Shown here in pieces: positions 1 through 11,338 of a DNA stretch of 64,000 nt; position 1 is the first letter of the stretch; every line of letters starts with the position of its first letter. The DNA lies in contig JAQFVV010012420.1 of the NCBI GenBank assembly GCA_028023455.1, positions 3,908,001-3,972,000 on the forward strand, given 5' to 3'. The position numbers and the translations under genes are program-made. Under the pieces are notes generated by a model. That model was not told where the DNA came from. It was given only the letters and a program-made list of their open reading frames with translations, and searched no databases. This DNA comes from Epiperipatus broadwayi. Its lineage: Eukaryota; Onychophora; Udeonychophora; Euonychophora; Peripatidae.

Positions 1-11
1 TTGATATATTT

Positions 12-290
12 ATAAACCACTATGTTATATTGGAATACAATTATAATTATTATACTACACACACTAATACAAATGGAATCACATTAATAAATTATAATTT
101 GTAAAAATAATAAAACTATGCAAATAATAGAAAAATTTCAAATACTACACTAATAAAAAAAAAAAAAAAAGTAAATTGAATAGTACTTACGAGCCCAAAA
201 TTACATTATACATAAAGCACTACGTTATATTTGGATATAAGTACAATTTATATACTACACACACTAATACAAATGCAATTACATTATTAA
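12..290. repeat. Two diverged copies of a repeat, period about 200 bp
   Basis: A block beginning ATAAACCACTATGTTATAT near 12 recurs near 212 as ATAAAGCACTACGTTATAT. Both copies continue through TACTACACACACTAATACAAATG and a short ATTACATTA-like end. The spacing is 200 bp and the matching part of each copy is about 80-90 bp, with a poly(A)-containing spacer between. No coding potential is visible. It may extend left of the window. Confidence 0.65.
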
Positions 291-844
291 TGTCATTAAT
301 TCATACATTCCTTTATAATTCAGCATGTCCGTCATGTGTTTAAATGGACAAATAAAAGATGTCTATCTGGTTGATGATCTTAATTAGAGCTTATATTTGG
401 AGTAGAGCATATATTATAAGCATTGTCAAAAATCATGCTAGGGCTTATTTTCTAGTTAGGTCTCATTTTCAGGGAAGCATGATAGGTACCTTTGATCTTA
501 ATTTTTGAGCTCAAAAAAAAAAACAGACGTTTTGAACAATTGTGACTTTTTGCATGTGCACATGTTTCTGGAGTATTTCAAATAATTCAATTTGGTGTTT
601 TCACAGATGAGGATATCTAATTTTCTTACCTGAATAAATGTATTTGATTGTTTTAGAAGTACTTTTTTTTTCTTTATAGGCTGCTTTGAATTTTTGTTAA
701 TTTTTTATTTTATATAATCCCAAATTTTGTGTGTAATATAGAAAGAAAGTTTTTTTAAGATGTTGCATCTATAAATGGAAAAAATGTATTTAAAGCTAAG
801 ATCGGATTATTTGGCAGGTTCAATAAGCCTACAGTCTACCAGAC

Positions 845-2533
845 CATTATAGCTGGCATCAAAACAGGCAAAACTCTTTATAAGTATTGCCACTCAGTGC
901 AAGCCAGGGTAATCAATGGATGCCAGAAGGCTTGTGCATAAAATCCTCATCTAGTGTCTACTCATTCAATATCCCAGGCTGGTTTCTGGCTTATGGCCTT
1001 TGTCAGTGAGGAGCTTTGGATCTGAGAGCTGCACCTAGATCTTAGGATCTAATGCAACTCTCCAGCAGCCACCTTTTATCTTTATTTAACTACAAAACTA
1101 GTTGAAAACAGTATAATATTTTCAATCCAAGCTCATTAGCTTGTATAATCATATAGGTCTGAACTCAATTCAGTCCCTTTACATTTTGGTGACTTTGCTT
1201 CTTTAATAACTATGGCCACCGTTATCCTATTAGGCAAAATTGTTTTTTAGCCAATAAACATCACATGATCACCATTTCTTATGCTTGCTTATAACTGTTA
1301 TCAAAACAGGCAAAACTCTCTATACATATTACCTCTCAGTGCAAGCCTAAGAAATCAATCGATGCCAGAAGACTTATGCATAAAATCCCCATCGAGTGCC
1401 TACTCATTCAATATTCCCAGACTAGTTTCTGGCTTGTGGCCTTCGTCAGTGAGGAGCTCTAGATCTGAGAGCACTGCACCTAGATCTTAAGATCTAATGC
1501 AACCCTCCAGCAGCCATCTTTCATCTCTACTTAACTACAAAACTGTGAGTTTTAAATTGAAAACACTATAATATTTTCAATCCAAGCTCATTAGCTTATA
1601 CAGTCATATAGGTCTGAATTCAGTTCAGTACCTATACATTTTAATGACTTTAATTCTTTAATAACCATAGACACCATTATTCTATTAGGCAGTATTGGTT
1701 TTAAACCAACGAACATCACATGATCACCATTTTGGTACTGTATGACTATATAAGCTAATGAGCTTGGATTGAAAATATTGTAGTGTTTTCAATTGTAGTT
1801 AAATAGAGATAAAAGGTGGCTGCTGGAGGTTTACATTATATCTACATGCAGTGCTCTCAGAACCAAAGCTCCTCACTGACGAAGGCCACAAACCAGAAAC
1901 TAGTCGGGGGGTATTGGATGAGTCAGCACTAGCTGGGGATTTTATGCACAAGCCTCCTAGCATCCATTGATTACTCTGGCTTGCACTGAATGGCAATATA
2001 TATAGAGAGTTTTGCCTGTTTTGATAACAGTTATAAGCAAGCATAAAAAAATGGAGATCATGTTATGTTTATTGATTTAAAACCAATTCTGCCTAATAGG
2101 ATAGTGGTGGCTATGGTTACTAAAGAATCAAAGTCACCAAAATGTATAGGTACTGAACTGAGTTCAGACCTATATGATTATATAAGCTAATGAGCTTGGA
2201 TTGAAAATATTATAGTGTTTTTAATTTAGGACTCATAGTTTTGTAGTTAAGTAGAGATAAAAGGTGGCTGCTGGAGGGTTGCATTAGATCCTAAGATCTA
2301 CATGCAGTGCTCTCAGATTCAAAGCTCCTCACTGGCGAAGGCCACAAACCAGAAATCAATCTGGAAATAATGGATGAGTAGGCACTAGATGAGGATTTTA
2401 TGCACAAGCCTTCTAGCATCCTTTGATTACTCTGGTTTGCACTGAGTAGCAATATGTATAGAGAGTTTTGCCTATTTTGATAACAGTTATAAGCAAACAT
2501 AAGAAATGGTGATCATGTCATCATTATAGCTGG
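845..2533. repeat. Composite repeat: two direct plus two inverted units inside a 12-bp direct repeat
   Basis: A unit of about 430-450 bp occurs twice on plus (about 857-1275 and 1275-1732) and twice on minus (about 1733-2062, shortened, and 2062-2521). Landmarks in each unit are a TATCAAAACAGGCAAAACTC-like start, a GTGAGGAGCT block, TTTTCAATCCAAGCTCATTAG, and a CATCACATGATCACCATTT-like end. The mirror axis is near 1733. The whole array is bounded by CATTATAGCTGG at 845-856 and again at 2522-2533, which looks like a 12-bp target-site duplication. An alternative is that the left match partly belongs to unit 1, whose start is similar (ATAACTGTTATC in other units). A 69-81 residue frame recurs in three units but shows no known domain; I do not call it a gene. 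Confidence 0.7.
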
Positions 2534-3760
2534 TACACGGGTTTATGACTAGTGTTCCATTTTTAAATTTCCAAACACTGGGATAGTAAGTCTCTTCTTA
2601 TTCTGCTTGAACTATTATAATCTTTTTTTAACATCATGGAATTCAGCGATTCAAATGCAGACTACAACTTGGCTTGCCGTAAATTAATCCATTAATCGTT
2701 TGCCTTGTATGGAATTGTTAAGGCAATTGCTTTCTTCTAAACCACCAATTTCTCTTGCTATTTGAAACTAAAACTTAAATATCTTCTTAATTTATAATGC
2801 AATCAAAATTTATCAACCACCTTATTTTATAATAAATATTTAATTTTATTGTACCTGGTTCGTTTTTAAGAATTAACAACTTACTTAAGAACCATTCACT
2901 TCTCTCATTTTTTAACAAAACGAGTTGAGTTATCTTTAATCAATTTATAAATCTAACAAAATAATCCTCTTGCAAATCAAAATATGACTGAAATTTGCAT
3001 TTTCATTCTTTCTTTCAATGTGAACGTGTATATATTGTATGGGTTTTATTAAAACTGACAAATTTAGCAACAATAAGAATATATATTATGCTTACTCTAA
3101 TTTGCTTCTTATATTTTAATTTTAACTAGTATGTATTTACTTCTAAGTATTGTTTTATTTAAATTTCCTCTGTTATTAATTAAGAATATACTCATTTATA
3201 TCAGAAGATTGTATAAATTAATTAATTATTGCGTTAATATAGATAATAAAACTTGTGTACCTGCAAAGTATATGATGTTAAATCACTGAAACTGGTATTA
3301 CAAAAAAAATGAAATTGGGAACCCAGACAATACTATCTATGGCTATGGATAAATATAACTTTGGGCTAAAAATATATAAAAAAATTGGATCTCTGGAGAA
3401 AAATTTCTGTTTTCAAAATCATTGTAGAGGATATAAGTGATTTCAGTTTATGAGTTGAAATTCCTAATGAATGAATTCTTCAGGACTCAACATTAATGTA
3501 AAAGATATCTTATGTGACTAATTCAAAGCACTATAGAACAATAATGTATTACATGAGTGGAAGCAAAATAATGTGTAATATAATTTGCCAATAATCATTA
3601 TATCAATTTTTTATTTACTAAAGATAGTGTTAGTTAATACTTAAAAAAAAAAACGCATATTCTTTGTTATACATATATGTGCTTAGGTAATTACATGTTT
3701 GTTATTTTTTTTTACTTTTTGTATTAATAAAATTTATGCATTTGACTTTTGCATTTTTAG
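2534..3760. other. Intronic sequence upstream of the first exon, no gene seen
   Basis: AT-rich sequence between the composite repeat and the first host exon. I see no long frame, no RNA gene and no clear mobile element. The last bases end in a pyrimidine-rich tract and TTTTTAG, the acceptor of the exon that follows. Confidence 0.5.
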
Positions 3761-3900
3761 ATTTATCTAATAACAAGATGTCATTTTTGAATTTGTCTCA
3801 GTCAAATACACCTGGGAATAGTATATCAGCATACCATGATGTGTTATCAGATATAGGGTTGGCCAATCATGTTAGAGAAAATCATAGCCTCAACACTAGG
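3761..3900 (+). CDS. Internal exon of a host gene (possibly CNOT4-like)
   Basis: A 140-bp exon: acceptor GCATTTTTAG just before 3761 and donor AGG|GTAAAC at 3901. The open frame begins with two bases completing a split codon and ends on a codon boundary. The peptide includes NKMSFLNLSQSNTPGNSIS and VLSDIGLANHVRENHSLNTR. It is polar, Ser/Asn-rich and probably disordered, which would suit the long low-complexity C-terminal part of CNOT4, but the exon alone is not diagnostic. The link to the gene rests on phase: it ends in phase 0 and the exon at 8050 opens only in phase 0. Upstream exons lie outside the window. Codon use is less AT-extreme than the flanking intron. Confidence 0.6.
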
Positions 3901-4009
3901 GTAAACAATGCTTTATGTTTTATTTAGCTTTATTTATTATGCTTTATATTTTAACTTCATGTTTACATGAAATTTTATTTGAATAAAATGCCAAAAAATT
4001 GGACAAATA

Positions 4010-4620
4010 TTATTAGATATTTAATTTTAAATAAGTACAATGGAGCTGCACTATCCACTATATTTTATTTCAATCCCCCTTGCATGTATCGTATCATGTA
4101 TAATAGCTCGTTTCATTGATAAGCTCTGATTATGGTAGAAAACTCGTTGTTTATTGAATTGCAACTGTATAGAACTTTTCAGCACACTCTTGTAACATAG
4201 ATGCTTTTTTTATGTGTATAGAACATATATAAGTCAAAATTGTAGTAAAAAAAAATTTTTAAATATTAGTAATATAGTTATTAATTATAAATTGAAGGGT
4301 TACATTTACATATATATTTTACTTTGTGTTTGCTTACTCAAAAATAAAAACTTACTTTACTATATCTTTATTTTTTTCAATAAAATGAATAGCAAAATTT
4401 CAATTTTCTTTGCAATTAAATTCGTTCCCCCACCCCATCATTTTTTTTTAGCTTTAAAAACATAATCTCAATATCAAAGAGTAAGCCCTTTCTAGTTGTT
4501 TTGAAGTTTTTAATTTCATATGAACTTTATAAATGTTCTTAAATTTCATAAATGTTTTAGCATTATTTTTAGAAAATATTTTATTATGTTAAATACAGAA
4601 TGTCAAATTCTGAAAGAATA
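4010..4620 (+). repeat. Old dispersed repeat, copy 1
   Basis: A segment beginning ATCCACTATATTTTATTTC and passing through a CCCTTGCATGTAT-like block, an ACTGTATAGAAC-like block and CTTACTTTACTATAT is weakly matched in the same order at about 6440-6900. It is diverged, non-coding and lies in the intron after the first exon. I cannot name the family. Confidence 0.4.
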
Positions 4621-6439
4621 ATAAAGTGCTTTCAACATAAGTCAAAAAATCATCATAGCTTATTATAGCACTTTAAACGTTGATAGTGTATGGCAGAGCC
4701 AGTCAGGAAAATAATTGTTGCTGAATCATATTAAATTTACGAATTTTTTTTTAAAATTTATTTATATGTGCTTACAATTACAGCACTTATTGTATTTAAA
4801 TCATGAAGAAAATGTGACTTAAGTAAAATTGAATATGAGATTTAAGAACATTATATTTAGTGAGAAAAGAAATGGCCACCACTGTACTGAGATTAATAAA
4901 TTTTGAATTTTAATGTTTTTATTATTTGTTTGTTTATTCTATTTTTTTTACATTTTTTTTTTGATAGCATGTAACTGAAGTTGTGCATATTTATGCAACC
5001 TATATGTCATGGCTTTATTGTATTTTTTTTTAAATATTGATGAAACTATTTGAATTTAAAAATACATTTGTTAAGTTAAAAATTGTTTAGTAGAAATTGC
5101 AGAGCCAATAAAATCTTGATAAAATAAAACTAGCGAAAATAGACTTAATTACTTGTATCACTTTGCATTACACTTATTTTTAATGTTAAATAATAATATA
5201 TTTGCATAATTTTTGTGCTGTTATATTGAAGTTGAAAAAAAGCTTTGTTTTAATTCATTGAAAATAAGTTATTTAAATGTATTTTTAAAGATTGAGAAAT
5301 AATTACTATAATAATCATCTATTGTTTTGTAGCCTTAATGAATCCAAAATATTTTTTATGATTCATGTATTTTTCTGCTTATAGAATTTCTAAATAAAAT
5401 TTATAGACTAGAATTCTTGAGTGCCCTTAGATATTTATTGTATATTAATCAACCTCATTAAAGTACAGGATTCTTAGTATTTTATATATGCTAAGTAGTA
5501 TTAAAAGAGGAAAAAAAATTACTTCTTGCTATAAAAGAATACAGCTTTGGCTAAAATGAAAATTTAATGAAATGGAGAATTAATGCAGAATTCCAAAAAA
5601 TATGTATTTTTATGCATTGTGGAGTAATCATATTTGGTTTTATTGAAGAAAATTATATAGCCATAATAACTTTTTAGTAATTACTTTATTTAAAATAAAG
5701 AAGTAAAAATGATTAATAATATTCCGTTATTAGTAAAACTTTAAAAAAAATTGTATTCAGTATATACATTTAATGAAGCCCAGAAGACTTTATTGAATAT
5801 ACTATAAAAGCAAAATCTAAAATAATAATAATTTAAGTTAATTTTCAGCCCACAAGGAATGTTTTTTTTTTTTTGTTATTGTAAACAAAAGAAAATTATA
5901 TTATTATAAAATTTATATATACCAAAGATGAATATATATTTTTTTATTCAATGTATCCATAAATGTGAATGAGACAACTGAAATTTAAAAGTTGCAGTAG
6001 CATATTTGAAAATAAAAATTGTATTCTCATTTATTTATTTGTGATACAAATGATGAAACTATTATATTGGGGAAAAAATTAATGTGGATTTTAATGTCTA
6101 AAAAATAAGTATACACATAATTTTTAATTATAAATACTTCAATTTCTTCATTTAATCTTTAGATTCAAATTGAAGACATGAAGAAAAGGTTTACAAATAT
6201 TAGTCTTTGGTGGTAGATTATAAAGTGATTAGTTATAAAACATGTAAGTACAGTGACATTCTCTCTTTCCATACCATGTGTGACTTCTAACAATCAGAAA
6301 AATAATTGAGGATAGGAATTAAATTTTAGAAATCACTCAGTTTTATTATTTTAGCATGATTTAAGATTTATTCAAACATCATATTACATATCTTTAATAA
6401 AGTTATAATTAGAACACAGTAAGTAAATTAATATATAGT

Positions 6440-6900
6440 GATGTTACAATATCCATTATATTTTATTCCAAGCTTCCCTAGCATATGCCTTTTATAATGG
6501 GTAATTGTTCATGATAATTTATAAGCTTCATTTATAATGCAGCTTGTGTTTTATATTATACTGTCCTATAACTGTACAGTATTCAACAACACACATATAT
6601 TACACAAATGATTTTTTACATGTATATTATGCACTTAGAAATTAACATTATAGAATAAGTAAAAAAAATCTCAAAAGTAAGAGTTAATAATAAAGTGAGA
6701 TAACACATTTACATAAATATTTATTGTGTGTGTGTATACTTTTATCACATTCATTAAAAAAACAAACCTTACTATATAGATTTATTTTTTATAAAAAAAA
6801 ACCGTCAAGTGTCAGAGTAATTAACTTCTGAAGCTGTTGATGTGTTATATCAATCTAGTTTCAATGCAATTAAACATCTATTCTGGACATTATCCTTTTT
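6440..6900 (+). repeat. Old dispersed repeat, copy 2
   Basis: The counterpart of the segment at 4010-4620: ATCCATTATATTTTATTCC, a CCCTAGCATATG-like block, an ACTGTACAGTATTC-like block and CCTTACTATATAG in the same order and similar spacing. Divergence is high, so this is an old duplication or two old insertions. The interval 4620-6440 between the copies is AT-rich intron in which I see nothing else. Confidence 0.4.
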
Positions 6901-7424
6901 CTTCAAAAAAAATTTTTTAGTATTGTGGAATTGTAAACAGTCTCATTATTAGGTGTTTTTAAAATTATACTTTATCTACAATTTCTCAATTAAACTCTTC
7001 ATATAGACTCTTAAAGTCCAAGACGCCATCTTTAATTTAAAAAAAAAAATTACAACAATCATATCTTCTGTTTGAATACAGTAAATATAATAGTATATAC
7101 ATTGCTAGAACCAGTAAATATGAAAAAATGTAATAAAGCTGATAAAAATAATCATTACCTCAAAAAAAAAATTAAGAAAAAAGAGATTTTTAATACTTTT
7201 AAACATGTTTATTTTACATTGGTTCATAAATTTTAAATTTTAAAAGTTAAATGTTAAAATGACAATTTCATAGATAGCTTTATCACATTTGTCATAAAAT
7301 GCTGAAAAAATTGATGTTAAACTTGTCTTACCTGAGATAATTTTTTATAGTAAAAATTATAAAAACTGTGCGATTGGTGACTTTCATTTTTACTAGCAGA
7401 CTCAGATCTTGTCTTTCCATGCAG

Positions 7425-7514
7425 GGTATTTGGCAGTCCTTCCATGCAGATCTGTTAGAAATGTTTGGTTTTAGTGAAGGCAAAAAGAAAAGTAACAGTA
7501 AGAACAGTGCATGA
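7425..7514 (+). CDS. Candidate alternative terminal exon (about 30 codons)
   Basis: Follows a pyrimidine-rich tract and acceptor CTTTCCATGCAG. Read in phase 0, the phase left by the exon ending at 3900, it gives GIWQSFHADLLEMFGFSEGK followed by a Lys/Ser/Asn-rich tail and a TGA at 7512-7514. The composition is protein-like compared with the surrounding intron. Possible donors (GTAACA at 7492, GTAAGA at 7498) would leave phase 1, which does not join to the exon at 8050 that is open only in phase 0. So if real it is either an alternative last exon or a decaying one. I do not recognise the peptide and no polyadenylation signal was confirmed. Confidence 0.35.
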   Translation, partial: GIWQSFHADLLEMFGFSEGKKKSNSKNSA

Positions 7515-8049
7515 GATATTATGCAAAGAGAACTTTAGTAAATTGTAATTTATGAAAAAATATAATAAACAACAAAATAAATTTTTTTATTATGAGCACT
7601 AATTATGATGTATTAGAGTGAATGACTGAGGGTGCTTGAAAGTCTGTGTTCAAGGGATTATTACAAAATTGTAACAAATGAATACAACATTACTGTAATC
7701 ATGCAATAATCAGATGAGCATATAAATAATCATATAAATAAAATTATAATATATCTTGTCTATTGCACTAAATATAGATATATGATTGAGTCTGGATGTG
7801 TCTGTTTTTATATCATTGCAATGTAAATAGCCTAAAATTCTATAGCATATTTATTGTTTTCTACATATATTTATTTAATTATATAAAAAATAAAGTAATA
7901 AAACTAATTGAATACTCACTGATTCCTGGCTAAACAAGATCATCCGTTTCAAATTTGAATCCAGTCATGAAGGCATTAGATGTGGTTACCAGAGTTGTCT
8001 TTGCAGATAAAAAATGACTACAATCTTTCTTTTTTTTTTGATATTGCAG

Positions 8050-8139
8050 TTTCCAAATCTGAACTGCTATGAAAATGAGCTTCTAGAAAAAGAAGGCTTA
8101 CAAACACAGGCATTGCCAATTTCATATCCATATCAAGCG
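8050..8139 (+). CDS. Internal exon of the host gene (30 codons, phase 0/0)
   Basis: A 90-bp exon between acceptor TTTTTTTTGATATTGCAG and donor GCG|GTATGA. Only phase 0 is open: FPNLNCYENELLEKEGLQTQ then ALPISYPYQA; the other two frames stop within seven codons. It joins in frame to the exon ending at 3900 and to the exon starting at 62444. The peptide is not diagnostic by itself. The donor lies only about 25 bp before a 44-bp tandem repeat. The following intron, if nothing is missed, is about 54.3 kb. Confidence 0.6.
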
Positions 8140-8164
8140 GTATGAGAATGCAATTCACCCATAA

Positions 8165-8285
8165 AAAAACTTTATGGTTAGTAAATCTTTAAAAAATGAG
8201 AGCCGTAAAAAAGCTTTATGGTTAGTAAATCTTAAAAAAATGAGAGCCGTAAAAAAGCTTTATGGTTAGTAAATCTAAAAAAAAT
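8165..8285 (+). repeat. 44-bp tandem repeat, nearly three copies
   Basis: CTTTATGGTTAGTAAATC begins at 8170, 8214 and 8258, an exact 44-bp spacing, with AAAAAATGAGAGCCGTAAAA between the starts. Copies one and two are almost identical; the third decays after CTAAAAAAAATGA. It starts about 25 bp inside the long intron. Confidence 0.9.
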
Positions 8286-9555
8286 GAAAAAAAAAAATTA
8301 AAAATTGTATTTTAGAAAAAAAATCGTAAAAAATTCAAATTTCATCATAGAAAAAAATACATCTTTTTAATCGTAATAAAATGGCGAAACGAATGGTCTA
8401 AGTCCCATTTACTAAGTACAATTTACTGATTCTGCGCAAACTCAGTTGAAACTAAGCTTCTGAACAGGGGCTCCTAGGGGCGCTATGGACTAAAAGAATT
8501 TTATTAACTCTTTTATAATATAAAAGAGTTCGTGTTTCTTGGCAATTAATTTGATAAATTTTATTACTTAAAAGAAATACTCATAGATCTTTTTGTACTG
8601 CATCAAAATTTTGGAATGGGAAAAAAATGCATAAATTTTCACTATAATTAGTATAATAAACAAGATCGCATAAATGTTAGACCTTGTGAGGATGATCCAA
8701 AATTTAAAAAAAAAAAAAGCTGTCTTTCCATAATGTAAGTGATATAGACTCGTAAAATTGAGTAAATTTGTGTTTTTTGTTTATGTATATTTTTTTTCTT
8801 TGGAAAATTATAATTGAAATAATGTTTATTGATATAGCACATGTTGCAACTTCTCTGTAAACACACATTTACAAATATAAAAAGGCATTTAATCCTTTGA
8901 CTCTTTGCTCCATGGCAATGCAGTGTATAGTGTTGGCTCGGCTTTTTTAATGCAGTCTATTATTTTTTCGGTGTTGAATTCATTTGATGGTAAAAAACTG
9001 GAACTAAAGTAAATATTGATTTATTAGTTCAAAGAAAAAAAACCTGAACATGTTAGTAGTCCACAAAGAAGTACTACAATTGAGCCAACAAAAGCTTAGA
9101 ACATTGCTGATTGGTAGGTTTTTTGATCCTAGGCGTGTAAACAAACTTATAAATTTCTCTTCAATTGTTGTTAGCAATGAACAAAAAAATTGTATATTTT
9201 TTGTAGTATTTATGATTATTTTTTTATAAAATAATTAAATAATAATTATTAAAAAAAAATATTTTCATTATTATTATATTTATATTTTTTTGAAATATGT
9301 TTTAGTATGTGTTAATTGTGCGGAAACACAGCAATAGAGAAACTGATAAAAGTTGTCAAAAGCGCTCAGCCAGTGTATCATTACTTTCATCAGCTTCTAT
9401 ATTGCTGCATTTCAGCACACTTAACACATATTACAACTCATCTAAGAGAAGTATAAATATTTATCATTACAGTTATGCTTTAACAAAATACAAATTAAGA
9501 ACTTTGTGGTAATGATAATAATAAAACTACAATCATTACTTTCTATCAAATAGTT

Positions 9556-9655
9556 TATAACTTTATGATGAATTATCGACAATTCATTTAGGTTTAGAAA
9601 TGAAGTATAACTTTATGATGAATTATCAACAATTCATTTATGTTTAGAAATGAAG
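9556..9655 (+). repeat. 50-bp tandem duplication
   Basis: TATAACTTTATGATGAATTA starts at 9556 and again at 9606; the two 50-bp copies differ at only a couple of positions (for example TATCGAC against TATCAAC). It contains an inverted pair GATGAATTATC...AATTCAT that could fold back. Confidence 0.9.
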
Positions 9656-9954
9656 TTCTATTAGAAAAGATTTCATTTAATTAATTTTTTTTTTATCGCT
9701 TTTGTTGTAATTGTCCAATAAGGAAAACGCATTATTTCATTATACATTTTGCTCTGTTATTTATTTTTTTTATATTTGGAAAATTCAAATATAATTTTTG
9801 TAGGATGTTTTTTTTCATTTATAAACTTATATTTCGGTAATACAGCATCTATTGATCCACACCGCCCGATGGTGCTAAAGTACATAAATTGCTGTTTACA
9901 AGGCCGCTCATAGATCTTACGGCCTGTAAACTGTACAAACACTAAGATGTTGAA

Positions 9955-10660
9955 GTGCACCCTTACCCCAACATCTTTAGCATGTTGAACATTATTAGCG
10001 ACGAGTATACGACACTCTCTATAGACATTACTCTTGACTATTGTACAGCGTATGATATGAAGGTTTCTGTAGTTGTAATGACGACAAGTATATTAGAACA
10101 GTTTTTTTTTTTGCTTCAATATATTGTAATTGATAACGCCCCTACTTTCGTTGTCAGGGGTCAGAATTCCCTAAATGAGAAGTGTAAATCACGATTCGGC
10201 AAAGTTTACGATCAAGTCACGCACTTTCCAAGACTTTTTCGAGATCAAAACAGTTCAATGGCAGACGACCGTTCGGCATTGTTGTTTTGAGTTTTACCTG
10301 CTACAGCAGTAGATGCGCTGGCCTTCTTTCAACCCAAAAAAAGAAAATATTTTACCCAGCCAGAAAAAAAACTATCTTTGTGGTGGTTTAATGAAATTAA
10401 GGCGTTGTCAAACATCTGAAATGGAATGTCAATCGCGTCAGTGGTGACAAAGGTGTTCCATTCGCTCATGGGACGGACTTTGAGGGCTGCCTGTGAATCG
10501 CTTTTTCCCAATCGGTACGGCTAATTTATTCTTGAAGCTGGGATCAGCTTACAGTGAAGCTGAGTTGGAAAGGTGTCAAAATGCTGTAAGGAATATGACA
10601 ACAGGTCTTAGAAAGGTCTGCCGAGAAAGCTTTGTTTCTCGACAAACAATAAAAAAGACT
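9955..10660 (+). pseudogene. Decayed protein-coding relic of unrecognised family
   Basis: One plus-strand frame stays open from about 9955 to 10287, passes a TGA, stays open to a second in-frame TGA near 10418, then runs on to 10520. Two internal stops in about 560 bp are few for DNA of this region. Parts look protein-like: FVVRGQNSLNEKCKSRFGKV, TAVDALAFFQPKKRKYFTQP, VVTKVFHSLMGRTLRAACES. At about 10518 the reading shifts one frame and continues as LKLGSAYSEAELERCQNAVR to about 10660, where an A-rich tract begins. The segment is richer in G+C than its surroundings. A minus-strand frame of about 110 codons (9757-10089) overlaps the left part, so the strand there is uncertain. I do not recognise the family; a transposon protein or another foreign gene remnant are both possible. 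Confidence 0.45.
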
Positions 10661-10661
10661 T

Positions 10662-10915
10662 GGTTATAAAAAATAAAAAAAGTTTCTTTAAAAAAAAAAA
10701 AAAGAGACCAGACAAAAAGAAGTGTTTGTTTGTTTGTTTGTTTGTTTTTTTAAAAAGAAAAAAAGAAAGACAATATTTTAAAAAGCCAAAAAAAAAAAAA
10801 ACCATTTTTTTATTTTTAAGAAATATACATCAAACCGGTTACAAAAAATAAAAAAAAAAAACAACAACAAAAAAAATCAAAATCCAAAAATTAAAAACAT
10901 AAATCAACAAAATTG
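10662..10915. repeat. A-rich low-complexity tract with (TTTG)n
   Basis: Long A runs interrupted by a TTTG tetranucleotide array around 10727-10750 and further A/AC runs to about 10915. The short frames here on both strands are only Lys/Phe-rich read-through of homopolymers. Confidence 0.85.
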
Positions 10916-11338
10916 AAAACAGCTGGGTAACGTTATATCTATTTGTTTTTCACTAGCAACAGCGCCATAGAGTGGTATGGGAAATTAGACGATGTATTAC
11001 CTATATTTCTAATAAACCAAGTATAATTTATTGATTGATAATATGGAATGAAGGTTGTAATACTAAAATTAGATGTTGCAAAAAACATTGGAACATGAAA
11101 AGGTTAAGTCAATATCTGTAGATTATCAACCTAATTGATTTAAATGCATTGCTTTCATTTGGTCTTTTAGTTCTGTTATATTTTTACCTAGTGGGGGGGT
11201 CCATGCTAGTATTTAACAAAGTGAAAATTTTTTTAATAAAAAAGAATTAGGAGATAGCAATAGATTTGTCTTTAGGCAGCTGGTATGGTTTGCAACATTT
11301 TAATAAATTTTTTTAAAAAAGAGAAGATTTAGTAATTA

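Larger units (their letters stand above)
8442..11002. mobile_element. Possible decayed TIR element enclosing a coding relic
   Basis: The left end near 8442 reads CAGTTGAAACTAAGCTTC and leads, about 40 bp in, to CCTAGGGGCGCTATGG. The right end read on minus from about 11002 is GGTAATACATCGTCTAATTT, leading to ACTCTATGGCGCTG at the same distance. The left end resembles the TIR of the element at 22418, and the right end resembles that of the element at 44087 (GGTAATCATCTGAAATCC...GATGGCG). The two ends match each other only weakly and no target duplication was found. Inside are a 50-bp tandem pair, a GC-richer broken frame (9955-10660) and A-rich low-complexity sequence. Boundaries are approximate and the call could be wrong. 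Confidence 0.35.

Noticed and set aside
1281-2500. Similar 69-81 residue frames recurring in the composite repeat
   Set aside because: Conservation follows from the repeat units being copies; the frame is broken in unit 1 and has no known domain.
4214-4465. 83-codon open frame on plus
   Set aside because: Low-complexity Ile/Lys/Phe/Tyr content inside an old dispersed repeat; not a gene.
7925-8025. GC-richer stretch resembling a minus-strand exon (TTLVTTSNAFMTGFKFETDD)
   Set aside because: Interrupted by a stop after 24 residues, opposite in strand to the host gene; more likely a repeat fragment I could not name.
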